The notes beneath the pieces are model-generated. The model saw only the letters and a program-made list of their open reading frames with translations, ran no database searches and was not told the DNA's origin. Positions 1 through 9,100 of a stretch of 63,867 nt of DNA are shown in pieces. Location of the stretch: positions 1 to 63,867 of the forward strand of contig CAZIKB010000022.1 in the NCBI GenBank assembly GCA_964539665.1, given 5' to 3'. Source of the DNA: CAZIKB01 sp964539665. Its GTDB lineage: Bacteria > Zhuqueibacterota > Zhuqueibacteria > Oceanimicrobiales > Oceanimicrobiaceae. Position 1 is the first letter of the stretch. Every line of letters begins with the position of its first letter. The translations under genes were made by a program, and so were the position numbers.

Positions 1-36
1 CTTCGCTCCCAAAGGTCGCTCAGAATGACATTTATG
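1..36. repeat. Partial dispersed-repeat end
   Basis: The first bases carry a GGTCGCTCAGAATGACA-type string. It resembles the GTCATT..AATGACA palindromic interspersed repeats seen elsewhere in this window (near 15808-15895 and 62123-62201). The left part is cut off by the window edge, so boundaries are unknown. Confidence 0.4.
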
Positions 37-145
37 TATATTTTGCAGAAGTCTGATGAATTTAATAAAGGAGGTTTCGTTCAGCCATCATTAATTCTTA
101 CATGCGGCCTGGCTGCATTTGGGATTCAGAAGAACGAGTATTAGC

Positions 146-1588
146 ATGTCAAATATAAAATTGCGCAAAGTAACCGATTACCTTTGGGAGGTTCCCAAGG
201 AGGGGAAAATGCTGGTGCCAGCTAAAATTTATGCTACCCAAAATATGATAGACGCCATTCGAAACGATAATGCACCAGATCAAGCGGCAAATGTAGCGCA
301 CCTGCCGGGCATCATAAACCACTCTCTGGCCATGCCGGACATCCATTGGGGATATGGTTTTCCAATTGGTGGTGTGGCCGCATTTGATGTTAATAACGGC
401 GTAATTTCACCGGGTGGGGTTGGCTATGATATTAATTGCGGTGTGCGACTTATGGCTTCGAAACTGAGCAAAAAAGATATTCAACCAAAAATTCAGGACT
501 TGGTCACAGCGCTTTTTAACCGTGTTCCCTCTGGTTTAGGTTCAAAAGGAGAGCTTCGAGTTTCTGATAGCGTTGAAAAGAAGGTGCTCTTAAATGGTGC
601 TGCCTGGGCGGTTAAAAATGGCTACGGCACTGAAGAAGATTTAGAATTTATTGAAGAAAACGGACGCATAGATGGCGCAGTGCCTGCCGTCGTAAGTAAA
701 AAAGCCCTGGAACGCGGGCGAGCCCAGTTAGGTACGCTGGGTTCGGGAAATCATTTTTTAGAAGTAGGATATGTCTCTGAAATCTATGACCATGAAGCAG
801 CAAGGGTGCTTGGTCTGGAATTAGATCAGGTAACTGTGTTTGTCCACTGCGGGTCGCGAGGATTCGGCTATCAGATTTGTGACGACTATATCGTTGTTAT
901 GAACAAAGCCGCGCAAAAATATGGGATCGATTTACCTGACCGTCAACTTTGTTGTGCACCTATCCAGTCACATGAAGGACAGGAATATTTTCAGGCCATG
1001 CGATGTGCTATCAATTATGCTTTTGCGAATCGTCAGGTCATAGCAGCCTGGGCGCGTCAGGCTTTTGAAGAAGCTTTAAAAATGAGCCCAAAAGATATCG
1101 GTTTGCGCATGGTTTATGAAGTCGCCCATAATATTGCAAAAATAGAAACCCATAAAGTTAATGGCAAAGAGAAAAAAGTATGTGTTCACCGTAAAGGAGC
1201 TACGCGTGCCTTTCCACCGGGTTCAAAGGAAATTCCTGCTGCGTACAAAAACATTGGGCAGCCAGTGTTGATTCCCGGAGACATGGGGCGATATTCCTAT
1301 GTTTTGGTAGGTACTGAAACCGCGATGGAGAACACTTTTGGTTCTACATGTCACGGCGCAGGTCGCGCCATGAGCCGTAAGAAAGCACAAAAGACCGCCA
1401 GGGGCCGCGCCATTGCCAGCGAATTGGCAGACAAGGGAATCTATGTAAAAGCTTCGAGCCGCAGAACTTTGGAAGAAGAAATTTCAGAAGCTTATAAAAA
1501 TGTGTCTCATGTTGTGGATGCATGCCAGCTCGCTGGTATTTCCAAAAAAGTGGCTCAGTTAAAACCTTTAGGGTGTATTAAGGGGTAA
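146..1588 (+). CDS. rtcB: RNA-splicing ligase RtcB (GTP-dependent 3'-5' RNA ligase)
   Basis: RtcB joins RNA 2',3'-cyclic-phosphate or 3'-phosphate ends to 5'-OH ends through a guanylated histidine and Mn2+, in RNA repair or tRNA splicing. From the ATG at 146 the protein has 480 residues, the length of the archaeal-type enzyme. The ligands fall at the positions I recall for Pyrococcus RtcB: D95 and C98 in GYDINCGVR, H203 in GSGNHFLEVG, H234 in FVHCGSRG, H328 in EVAHNIAK, and the nucleotidylated H403 in STCHGAGRA. An in-frame TTG at 119 would add nine residues; ATG 146 fits the family N-terminus (MSNIKLRKV) better. Neither start has a good SD; the only strong one (AAGGAGG, 68-74) is too far upstream. 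The SatD gene follows after 8 nt, so the two are probably cotranscribed. Confidence 0.97.
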   Translation: MSNIKLRKVTDYLWEVPKEGKMLVPAKIYATQNMIDAIRNDNAPDQAANVAHLPGIINHSLAMPDIHWGYGFPIGGVAAFDVNNGVISPGGVGYDINCGVRLMASKLSKKDIQPKIQDLVTALFNRVPSGLGSKGELRVSDSVEKKVLLNGAAWAVKNGYGTEEDLEFIEENGRIDGAVPAVVSKKALERGRAQLGTLGSGNHFLEVGYVSEIYDHEAARVLGLELDQVTVFVHCGSRGFGYQICDDYIVVMNKAAQKYGIDLPDRQLCCAPIQSHEGQEYFQAMRCAINYAFANRQVIAAWARQAFEEALKMSPKDIGLRMVYEVAHNIAKIETHKVNGKEKKVCVHRKGATRAFPPGSKEIPAAYKNIGQPVLIPGDMGRYSYVLVGTETAMENTFGSTCHGAGRAMSRKKAQKTARGRAIASELADKGIYVKASSRRTLEEEISEAYKNVSHVVDACQLAGISKKVAQLKPLGCIKG

Positions 1589-1596
1589 TTTTACCG

Positions 1597-2229
1597 ATGT
1601 CATATTGCGTTATTACAATTGATGTTAATAAATCTCGGAATATTCCGGAACGAAGAATATTACAAAATAGAATATTAGATGCATTAGTTATCGCTAATAA
1701 AAATTTCAAAGAGTTTCTTATAGCTGACTTTGTTATTACGTTAGGGGACGAATGGCAGGGGGTTTTTAGCGATATTTCTCAAAGTTATAAGGTGGTTTCT
1801 TTTTTCCAGGAGTATTTCTATCCGATATCATTATCATTTGGAGTCGGAGAAGGTGAAATTGAAACAGAACTATTTTCGAAATCTGTTGAAATGGATGGAC
1901 AAGTATTTCACTGTTCGAGGGAGGCTTTGGAATATGGAAAAGATACATCCCAGAATGTCTGTTATAAAACCAACGATTCTACAAAAGACCTTCTTCTTAA
2001 CACTACCCTTCACCTTCTTCAGATTCTTCGAGAATCCTGGACCGAACGGCAATATCAAAAAGTGATGCTTTATAAACAATTACGGAAAGAAACGTTGGTC
2101 GCTAACGAACTAAATATTTCACAGGCAGATGTAAATAAATCCTTATCTGCAGCCCATGGCCGTGTTTATTTAGAAGCAGAGCAAAGAGTTAATCACTACT
2201 TTGAGCAACTCGTATTGGGTGCAAAATAA
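1597..2229 (+). CDS. SatD family protein
   Basis: A 210-residue soluble protein that I recognise as SatD family, whose molecular role is not established. The N-terminal half has a hydrophobic strand ending in D9 (VITIDVNKSRN), a central LGDEWQGVF block (G50-D51-E52) and an SFGVGEGEIET block (81-91), then the family-typical DGQVFHCSREALE. The C-terminal part (about 150-200) looks like a helix-turn-helix (KQLRKETLVANELNISQADV). By eye the D9/GD51/GxGEI spacing resembles the metal-binding palm of class III nucleotide cyclases; this is my inference. The gene starts 8 nt after rtcB with no SD, which suggests translational coupling. SatD proteins are commonly paired with a DUF3307 membrane protein, and the next gene fits that. 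Confidence 0.8.
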   Translation: MSYCVITIDVNKSRNIPERRILQNRILDALVIANKNFKEFLIADFVITLGDEWQGVFSDISQSYKVVSFFQEYFYPISLSFGVGEGEIETELFSKSVEMDGQVFHCSREALEYGKDTSQNVCYKTNDSTKDLLLNTTLHLLQILRESWTERQYQKVMLYKQLRKETLVANELNISQADVNKSLSAAHGRVYLEAEQRVNHYFEQLVLGAK

Positions 2230-2314
2230 GGTTTTAATTTTTTAATATAACCAATTATAGTTATAAAAATAAATTATAACCTAAATAAGTTATAAATGGG
2301 GAGTAAAACTCAAA

Positions 2315-2731
2315 ATGGTTATTTCAGATTCAATTACTAATCTTCTTTTAAAATTTTCGATTATTATTCCCGGTTATTTTTTAGCAACCATAGTAGTTGG
2401 TTGGGTTATTAGCCGTATTACTAAAAAGGTAATTAATAATGAAAAAGATAAGGATTTCAAGAAACTGATAGAGGCGGGATTGCCAAATGCAGGAAGATAT
2501 ATTGGTTGGTTAGAGAGAGTGTTGATAATTACTTTTATCTTAGTTGGGAATTATAATGGGATTGGGTTTATATTGGCCGCAAAAGGGATATTGCGATTTG
2601 GTGAAATTAAAGAAAGCAGCGATAGAAAATTTGCTGAATATGTTATATTGGGTACTTTGTTGAGTTTTTCAATTTCATTTCTACTCGGTTTAGCAATGAA
2701 ATATTTCATGAATTTGATAACCGTTAATTGA
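2315..2731 (+). CDS. Short DUF3307-like integral membrane protein, SatD partner
   Basis: A 138-residue protein with three or four membrane segments (about 12-32, 66-90 and 108-132). The stretch from GRYIGWLERVLIITFILVGN through FILAAKGILRFGEIK to KFAEYVILGTLLSFSISF strongly resembles the C-terminal domain of DUF3307 proteins, the usual neighbours of SatD. The N-terminal DUF3307 domain is missing: only about 55 residues precede the conserved part. The ATG at 2315 is preceded by GGGGAG. The gap to satD is 85 nt of very AT-rich DNA, and ligA starts 12 nt after the stop. Function unknown; the context suggests a membrane anchor or receptor for the SatD protein. Confidence 0.65.
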   Translation: MVISDSITNLLLKFSIIIPGYFLATIVVGWVISRITKKVINNEKDKDFKKLIEAGLPNAGRYIGWLERVLIITFILVGNYNGIGFILAAKGILRFGEIKESSDRKFAEYVILGTLLSFSISFLLGLAMKYFMNLITVN

Positions 2732-2743
2732 CGAGGTGGAATT

Positions 2744-4753
2744 TTGGCGCAAAAGGAAGCTAAAGAGCGCATCGAAAAATTACGCCAACAATTGAACTAC
2801 CACAGCCATCGTTATTACGTTCTGGATGATCCAGAAATTTCTGATGCGGAGTATGACCGCCTGTTTCAGGAACTACAGGGATTAGAAAACGAGTATCCCG
2901 AATTAATCACGCCTGATTCGCCCACTCAGAGAGTCGGGGCGCCCCCTCTTGAAACTTTTACAACGGTTTCTCATACTATTCCAATGCTCAGCCTGGACAA
3001 TGCATTCGGAGATGGAGAAGTGCGCAACTTTGATGGCCGCGTTAAACGATTCCTGGATAGTACTCAAGATATTGAATATGTTGTGGAACCTAAAATCGAT
3101 GGCGTGGCTGTTGAACTGGTCTATGAAAACGGACTGTTTATTTCAGGCTCCACCCGCGGAGACGGATTTGTTGGAGAAGATGTATCACTAAATCTCAAGA
3201 CTATAAAATCGGTACCCTTAAGGTTATTATCTACTGAATCATCTATCCCGGAAAGAATTGAAGTTCGGGGTGAGGTGTTTTACCCTAATTCCGGATTTAA
3301 AAAGCTTAATGAAGAACGGGTAGCTAAAGGAGAACCTGTTTTTGCAAATCCTCGCAACACCGCTGCCGGCACCCTGCGTCAGTTAGATTCAAATATAACT
3401 GCCAAAAGACCTCTGGATATTTTTATACACAGTGTTGGGCAAATTGTTGGTCATGAATTTGTTGCCCATTTCGAGGCGTTGGAGACTTTCAGGAAATGGG
3501 GATTCCGGGTGAATTCACATATTGCAGTGTGTAAAGGGATTGAAACTGTTGTAAAGCGTTGTGCAATGATTGGCGTACTCCGGACAAAATTAGACTATGA
3601 GATAGATGGAGCTGTAATTAAAGTTAACAGCCTGGAACTTCAGACTCGTCTTGGGACTCGGACACGGAGCCCCCGTTGGGCCGTGGCATTAAAGTATGAA
3701 GCCAAACAAGAGACCACACAAATATTGGACATTATTGTACAAGTAGGGCGCACCGGAGCTCTAACCCCGGTCGCGGTGATGAAACCCGTAAAAATTGCCG
3801 GAGTTGAAATCAGCCGGGCCACATTGCATAATCAGGATGAAATAGATAGAAAAGATGTGCGAATCGGAGATTGGGTGGTGATACAGCGCGCCGGGGATGT
3901 GATTCCTGAAGTGGTAAAAGTTATTGAATCAAAGCGCACCGGCACGGAAAAGAAATACCATCTTACGGATAAATGTCCGGTTTGTGATTCTCATGTTTTG
4001 CGAATAGAGGGCGAGGCTGTACATCGCTGTCAGAATCATTCCTGCCCGGCGCAATTAAAAGAAGGTATTCGTCATTTTGCTTCAAAAGGGGCCATGGATA
4101 TTGAGGGTCTCGGTGAAAAGTTGATTGACCAGTTGGTTGAAAAAGGTTATGTGAAAGACGTTGCGGATATTTATTTATTAACTATAGAACAGTTAGCAGG
4201 ACTTGAACGAATGGCCGAAAAATCTGCCAGAAATATTGTTGCTGCGGTTGAGGCCACTAAAGAAGTTGATCTGGCAAGATTCCTGTATGCGTTAGGAATT
4301 CGATTTGTTGGTGAGCACGTAGCGCATGTGTTGGCTCAGGAACTCAACAGCATAAATAATCTAAAAAGCGCTTCAAATGAACGGTTACAGCAAGTTTATG
4401 AAATTGGACCGCAGGTGGCTGAAAGTGTGCGTCAATACTTTAATGAAAAGCATAACCTTGATACCGTTGAACGTTTGGTTAAAGCCGGAGTTAAAGTGCA
4501 AGAAGTTGAAGTTTCCAAGAATGATAAATTCTTAGGTAAGACATTTGTTTTTACCGGCGCTTTGCAGAACACAACACGATCCGAAGCAGAGAAATTAGTA
4601 GAAAGCTTTGGCGGCCGTGCTGCCTCGGCGGTCAGTGGAAGTACTGATTTTGTTGTGATTGGAGAAAATCCAGGTTCAAAAGCTCAAAAGGCTGATGCAC
4701 TGGGGATTCAGGTTTTGACTGAAGAAGAATTTCAAAAGCTTGTTCAAAACTGA
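2744..4753 (+). CDS. ligA: NAD-dependent DNA ligase LigA
   Basis: Seals nicks in duplex DNA in replication and repair using NAD+. The 669 residues are normal length and all domains are present: Ia domain (HSHRYYVLDDPEISDAEYD), adenylation domain with the nucleotidylated lysine K117 in KIDG, OB fold, a four-cysteine zinc finger (CPVC...CQNHSC), helix-hairpin-helix repeats, and a C-terminal BRCT domain (FLGKTFVFTGAL onward). The start is a TTG at 2744 with a good SD (GAGGTGGA, 2733-2740). It sits only 12 nt after the membrane-protein gene, so it probably belongs to the rtcB-satD transcript and links an RNA ligase with a DNA ligase. Confidence 0.98.
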   Translation: MAQKEAKERIEKLRQQLNYHSHRYYVLDDPEISDAEYDRLFQELQGLENEYPELITPDSPTQRVGAPPLETFTTVSHTIPMLSLDNAFGDGEVRNFDGRVKRFLDSTQDIEYVVEPKIDGVAVELVYENGLFISGSTRGDGFVGEDVSLNLKTIKSVPLRLLSTESSIPERIEVRGEVFYPNSGFKKLNEERVAKGEPVFANPRNTAAGTLRQLDSNITAKRPLDIFIHSVGQIVGHEFVAHFEALETFRKWGFRVNSHIAVCKGIETVVKRCAMIGVLRTKLDYEIDGAVIKVNSLELQTRLGTRTRSPRWAVALKYEAKQETTQILDIIVQVGRTGALTPVAVMKPVKIAGVEISRATLHNQDEIDRKDVRIGDWVVIQRAGDVIPEVVKVIESKRTGTEKKYHLTDKCPVCDSHVLRIEGEAVHRCQNHSCPAQLKEGIRHFASKGAMDIEGLGEKLIDQLVEKGYVKDVADIYLLTIEQLAGLERMAEKSARNIVAAVEATKEVDLARFLYALGIRFVGEHVAHVLAQELNSINNLKSASNERLQQVYEIGPQVAESVRQYFNEKHNLDTVERLVKAGVKVQEVEVSKNDKFLGKTFVFTGALQNTTRSEAEKLVESFGGRAASAVSGSTDFVVIGENPGSKAQKADALGIQVLTEEEFQKLVQN

Positions 4754-4755
4754 AT

Positions 4756-4803
4756 GGAAGCCCAAATTCAATTGGGAGGCTTTCTCTATGAATCGAGGTT
4801 TCC
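4756..4803. repeat. GGAAGCC palindromic interspersed repeat, copy 1
   Basis: A 48-nt element just after ligA, bounded by GGAAGCC and a GGTTTCC end, with an inner CCCAA/TTGGG hairpin. Its reverse complement aligns well with 41241-41287: the blocks CCTCGATTCAT, CCCAA and TTGGGCTTCC are shared in order. The hairpin may also act as a weak terminator for ligA. Confidence 0.7.
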
Positions 4804-4870
4804 ATTATTACATCAGTGAGACATCTAATCCAATTGAAAATATTATTACATTAAAAGCAAGGAGGTCAAT

Positions 4871-5269
4871 ATGTCAAACAACAGTGATAGTGGTTCAGAG
4901 TTTTTTAAGGGGTTATTATTCGGTGGAATTGTTGGGGCAATTGTGGGTATTTTATATGCGCCAAAGCCTGGCAAGGAACTTCGTGAAGATATTCGAAAAA
5001 GGTCTTTAGAATTCAAAGACGATGCAGAAGCTAAATTAGAATTAGCTCAGAAAAAGGCAGAAGCAATATTAGAAGAAACTAAATTGAAATTAGAGGAATT
5101 ACGAAAAGAAACGCAATCTGCTGTTGGTGGGGCAAAAAGTAAAGCCACAGAGATTCTTGAAGAAGGTAAAGGTGCTGTTGAAAAAGAAAAAAATAAATTT
5201 AAGGATGCCATCGATGCTGGCATCAGCGCTTATCAGGAAGAAAAAACCACCAAGAGTAAAAAAGCATAA
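4871..5269 (+). CDS. YtxH domain-containing protein
   Basis: A 132-residue protein with one N-terminal hydrophobic segment (FFKGLLFGGIVGAIVGILYA) followed directly by the YtxH signature APKPGKELREDI, and then a long charged, Lys/Glu/Ala-rich helical tail predicted to be coiled coil. YtxH proteins are small stress-associated envelope proteins of unknown biochemistry. The start is well set by AAGGAGG (4859-4865), five bases before the ATG. A DUF948-like gene, a frequent companion of YtxH, lies downstream. Confidence 0.88.
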   Translation: MSNNSDSGSEFFKGLLFGGIVGAIVGILYAPKPGKELREDIRKRSLEFKDDAEAKLELAQKKAEAILEETKLKLEELRKETQSAVGGAKSKATEILEEGKGAVEKEKNKFKDAIDAGISAYQEEKTTKSKKA

Positions 5270-5312
5270 ATATAAATGGTAATACTAATTGAAGTGAGCT
5301 GTAATATTTAGT

Positions 5313-5412
5313 TATGAATGCAATAGTTAGTATCATTCATAATTGCTACATTGTTACTCATCAAACAATTTAACAATAGTGCAATGAAGCAGTAACGCTA
5401 TGAGAATTTAAA
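5313..5412. repeat. Degenerate dispersed repeat, copy 1
   Basis: This stretch shares TATGAATG-AATAGTT, ATTGCT-CATTGT, ATCAAACAAT and AATTTAAA blocks, in that order, with 29547-29638. It is internally palindromic (ATTG.. against ..CAAT arms). No coding potential is apparent. Confidence 0.45.
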
Positions 5413-5515
5413 TCTATTTTTATTAAACAAAAATCTGATTGATAATTCTTTTAGAACTGTAACACCAGATTATTAAAATACTGAATATCTTATAAACTAA
5501 ACTTCTGATATAATT

Positions 5516-5899
5516 ATGCTTAGTTCGATAAGTCTTGCAGTAATCGCCGGTTTGATTTTCATCAATACAATCTTTATAGTTGTGGCATTGATTAGAGCTC
5601 TCAAAGCTTTTGGGGAAGCCCAGAAACTGTTCGAAATGGTCAGGTTACAATCTTCTCCTGTGATACACGACCTGACTCAAATTTTAAGTGATGTTCGTTC
5701 AATCGTGAGGTCTGCGGAAAAGGAGATGGTAAAAGTGGAGGATAGTATAACTGCTGTACGCGACACAGCCCGCAATCTTAAAGAATTTGAAGCAATGATT
5801 CAGGATCGCATTGAACGGCCTCTTTTAGATTTAACAGCGCTTATCTCTGCACTTCTAAAGGGTGGAAAAGTGTTCTGGCAAGCTTTTATTAAACGGTAA
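5516..5899 (+). CDS. DUF948-like single-pass membrane protein
   Basis: A 127-residue protein with one N-terminal membrane helix (LAVIAGLIFINTIFIVVALI) and a heptad-rich amphipathic region (about 35-100) with repeated V/I/L spacing (VIHDLTQILSDVRSIVRSAEKE). This layout matches DUF948/YoxC-like proteins, which often neighbour YtxH genes. A role in envelope organisation is a guess from family and context. There is no clear SD before the ATG at 5516, and the 246-bp spacer from ytxH contains a dispersed repeat, so the gene probably has its own promoter. Confidence 0.6.
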   Translation: MLSSISLAVIAGLIFINTIFIVVALIRALKAFGEAQKLFEMVRLQSSPVIHDLTQILSDVRSIVRSAEKEMVKVEDSITAVRDTARNLKEFEAMIQDRIERPLLDLTALISALLKGGKVFWQAFIKR

Positions 5900-6112
5900 T
5901 ATTTGGTATTTGACCGAACACTATTTAAGTACAAAGCGCCGGACTCACTGAATAATAATGTAATTGAAGTCATAAATGAATAAATAAGTGAATCTCTTTT
6001 AATATCTATTCTGTTTTCACCATGGCCAAACCTGTTTTTTTTACGGAATATAAAAGAGGAGAACAAGATTTCGCAGCATAAATAAAGTACTTTTTTAAGG
6101 AAGGGAGTAAGG

Positions 6113-9100
6113 ATGAATTCCCGTAAAACATTTTTCTCGCCATTTGCCAGTTTGTTATTAATTGGGATATTAGTTGCAATTTTTACCGCACTAATTCATT
6201 TTCTCTCGCGCCAGTCTCTAAATACAAATTATAGTCCTGAGAGGCATGCTCTGCTTGAGTATTTTGTTGTTTACATTTGTATTTGCTTGTTTTTTATTTG
6301 TCTCCGTCGCTTTCATCTTCAGCGTACAAAAGAGTTTCTATTTTTTGGATTAGGATTTCTGACTTTTGTTATATTTCAAATTTTTCAGATTATTGCTATG
6401 CCAGGATTCCATGATCCGGCATGGCTGCCAGCCTCAATCAATTTGGGTTTAGGATTTGACGTTGCCGCAAGAATCTTATTTTCAATTTATTTTCTTGCAG
6501 GCATTCTCTATAGCAAGAAACCATTACTTCATACTACATTTCGAAGTATTTTAATGATTTATATTAACGCAATTGCCTTTGTTGTTTTTATAGTTATTTA
6601 TTTTATCAACTTTTTACCTGATATACTTTATGTGAATGAACACACTACCCTGCTTAAAAAAGGACTTGATGGGTTTGCTGCCTTTTTGATGCTTCTTTCT
6701 GTGATATTTTTAATTCGAAGATTTTTTAAAGATAATCGAACCATTTACTTCTGGTTTATTGTTGCAGCAGTGTTTGGAATATTCACGAATATCTGTCTAT
6801 TGCTTTGGAATACTCTGTTTGATGTGTTTTTGGATGCTGGCCTTGCTCTTAAAATATTGTTTTTCACATCATTCCTGGCTGGTATTTTCGCAGATCATTT
6901 TCGATATCTAAAAATTGAGGCCGAGCTTCGTGAGTCTTTAGAAAAATCAAAAGAAGACCTGGAAAAGAGCGAAAAAACATACCGTAGATTGGTTGAAAAA
7001 ATGGCTGATGGATTTATAGTCATAAACAAAAAAGGAGCTTTAGAATTTTGTAATCAAGCCTTCGCAGATATGTTGAACTATGATAAGGAGGTTATAATCG
7101 GAAAACATATTTCTGCCTTATTCGATTCTTCAAGTTATGAAAAAATATCATTAGAATCATTTCACAATAATGATAAACATGGAGAACAGCATGAAGTAGA
7201 GATGCTTACAGCAGCAGACAAAAAAATACCCGTTCTCATAAATGCGGTACCGATAACCGACGCCAGAGGAGACTACACGGGATTTCAGTCTGTCGTGACC
7301 AATTTGATCGAAAGAAAGAAAATCGAAAAGAATTTAGAAAACCTTGTACAAGAAAAAACCAAGGACATTGAAATTTTCAGGCAAAGTATTCAAAATTCAA
7401 CGGATGGTATTCTCATAACAGATTTAGATGGTAAAATAAGTTATCTAAATCGAGCCTTTGCAGTAATTACTGGCTATTCAAAAACTGAACTTATCGGCAA
7501 AGTTACTTCTGTTCTGTGTTATGATCAACGCAGTGAGACTGCCCATGAGAGCATTTGGAAGTCAGTGCGAGATGGCAGAATTTGGCGTGGTGAATTTGTC
7601 ACCAAAAGAAAAGAAGGCAGTGTTTTTATCGGTGAAGTTTCTGTTGTCCCTATTAATGAAGAAAATGGTCGGACTGTAAATTACCTGTGGATTGAAAAGG
7701 ACATAACACGCCGGAAAACTCTTGAAAGAAGTTTGGAAAAATATACTGAAGAATTGACTGAAAAAACAAGCGAGCTGGAAACAGCTAAAAGTTATTATGA
7801 GACTTTAATCTCGGGCATGTCTGATATTCTTTTAGTTGTTGACAATGATGCAAATTGTACCTTCTTAAACGAATACGGCATGAAACGTCTTAAATTCAAA
7901 GCTGATGAACTTGCTAAACAGAATATGCCTATATTTTTTGATGACATGAAACGCCTGGAAAAAGAATACGGAACAACCATGCATCTGGAAATAAAAGATT
8001 TTGAATTTACAATAACTTCCAAAGACGGTGAATCGATTTTATGCAGTTGGCATGCCAGACCGCTATTTGATCGCTATAATCGCCGCATTGGTGCTATGGC
8101 TGTAGGCCGGGATATTACTGAATACAAAACAATGCAAAACGAACTTCAGGAATATACTAAAAACCTGGAGAATATGGTTAAAGAGCGGACTAAAGAGCTG
8201 CAAAAGAAAGTTAATCAATTAGCCAGGTTATTGGAAATAGGCGAGGAAATTCGACTGAATGTGGATATTGATGTTATTTTAAATAAAATTTGTGAAGCAG
8301 TGCAAGCCTTAGGTTGGCAAAAGGTGGTGATTTCTTTACGAAATTATGAAACACGAACTTCCCGGCCAGTTGCAGCCGCAGGCCTTGAACCAGAACAGGT
8401 AGAGAAAGTGATGAATTGGGGAGAAATTCCGTTTGAACATACGCAAAAATACATTAATGAAGAATTCCAGATCAGTAATTCTTATTTTGTGAATAATAGT
8501 TCAAAAATTGTCAGCAAAAATACCTCCTATTCGATTCACACTGAGTTAGGTAATAGAAGAAAGGGTGAGTGGCATTCACTGGATGCACTATTGGTTCCAA
8601 TCAGGACCAAAGATAAGATTTTAGGCATAATCAGTATCGATGACCCCGAAGATAGAAAAAGACCTGGATTAGAGAAAATTCGTGATCTTGAAATATTTGC
8701 CGATAATGCCGCTTTGGCAATAGAAAATGCACGTTTTTTTCAAGTTCAAAAAGAAAATGAAAACCAGGCAAAATTTTTGGTTGAAATCAGTCAGATTTTT
8801 CATTCAAGCCTGAAAATGTCGGAGGTGCTGGAAGCTATTGTAAATAAAGGGGGAAAAGCTATTGGTGATTTTTGCAGCTTACTACTCTTTGATGAAAAAG
8901 GTGAGAATTTACAACCGCAAGCTACTTTTCACGAAAATCCCAAAATGGTAGAATTTTTCATGAAAGGCTGTGACGAGTTCCCCTGTCATGTCGGAGAAGG
9001 TATCATTGGTACAGTGGTTTCAACAGGTAAACCATTGTTTACTTCGAGGCCGTTTTCAACAGAGATCCATGGTTTTAAAAATACCCCGATTTATTATATT

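Noticed and set aside
102..158. Short upstream ORF (18 codons) behind AAGGAGG before rtcB
   Set aside because: The SD-to-ATG distance is too long (about 27 nt) and the peptide has no features; a leader-peptide role cannot be supported.
1838..2079. ORFs in other frames within satD
   Set aside because: Shadows; satD has continuous family-typical text across the region.
4740..5009. 89-codon ORF overlapping ligA 3' end and ytxH
   Set aside because: It covers the palindromic repeat at 4756-4803 and runs out of frame through the well-supported ytxH gene.
5903..5923. TATTTGACCGAA string resembling a family A end
   Set aside because: No matching right end could be found before 6113, so a full element is not supported.
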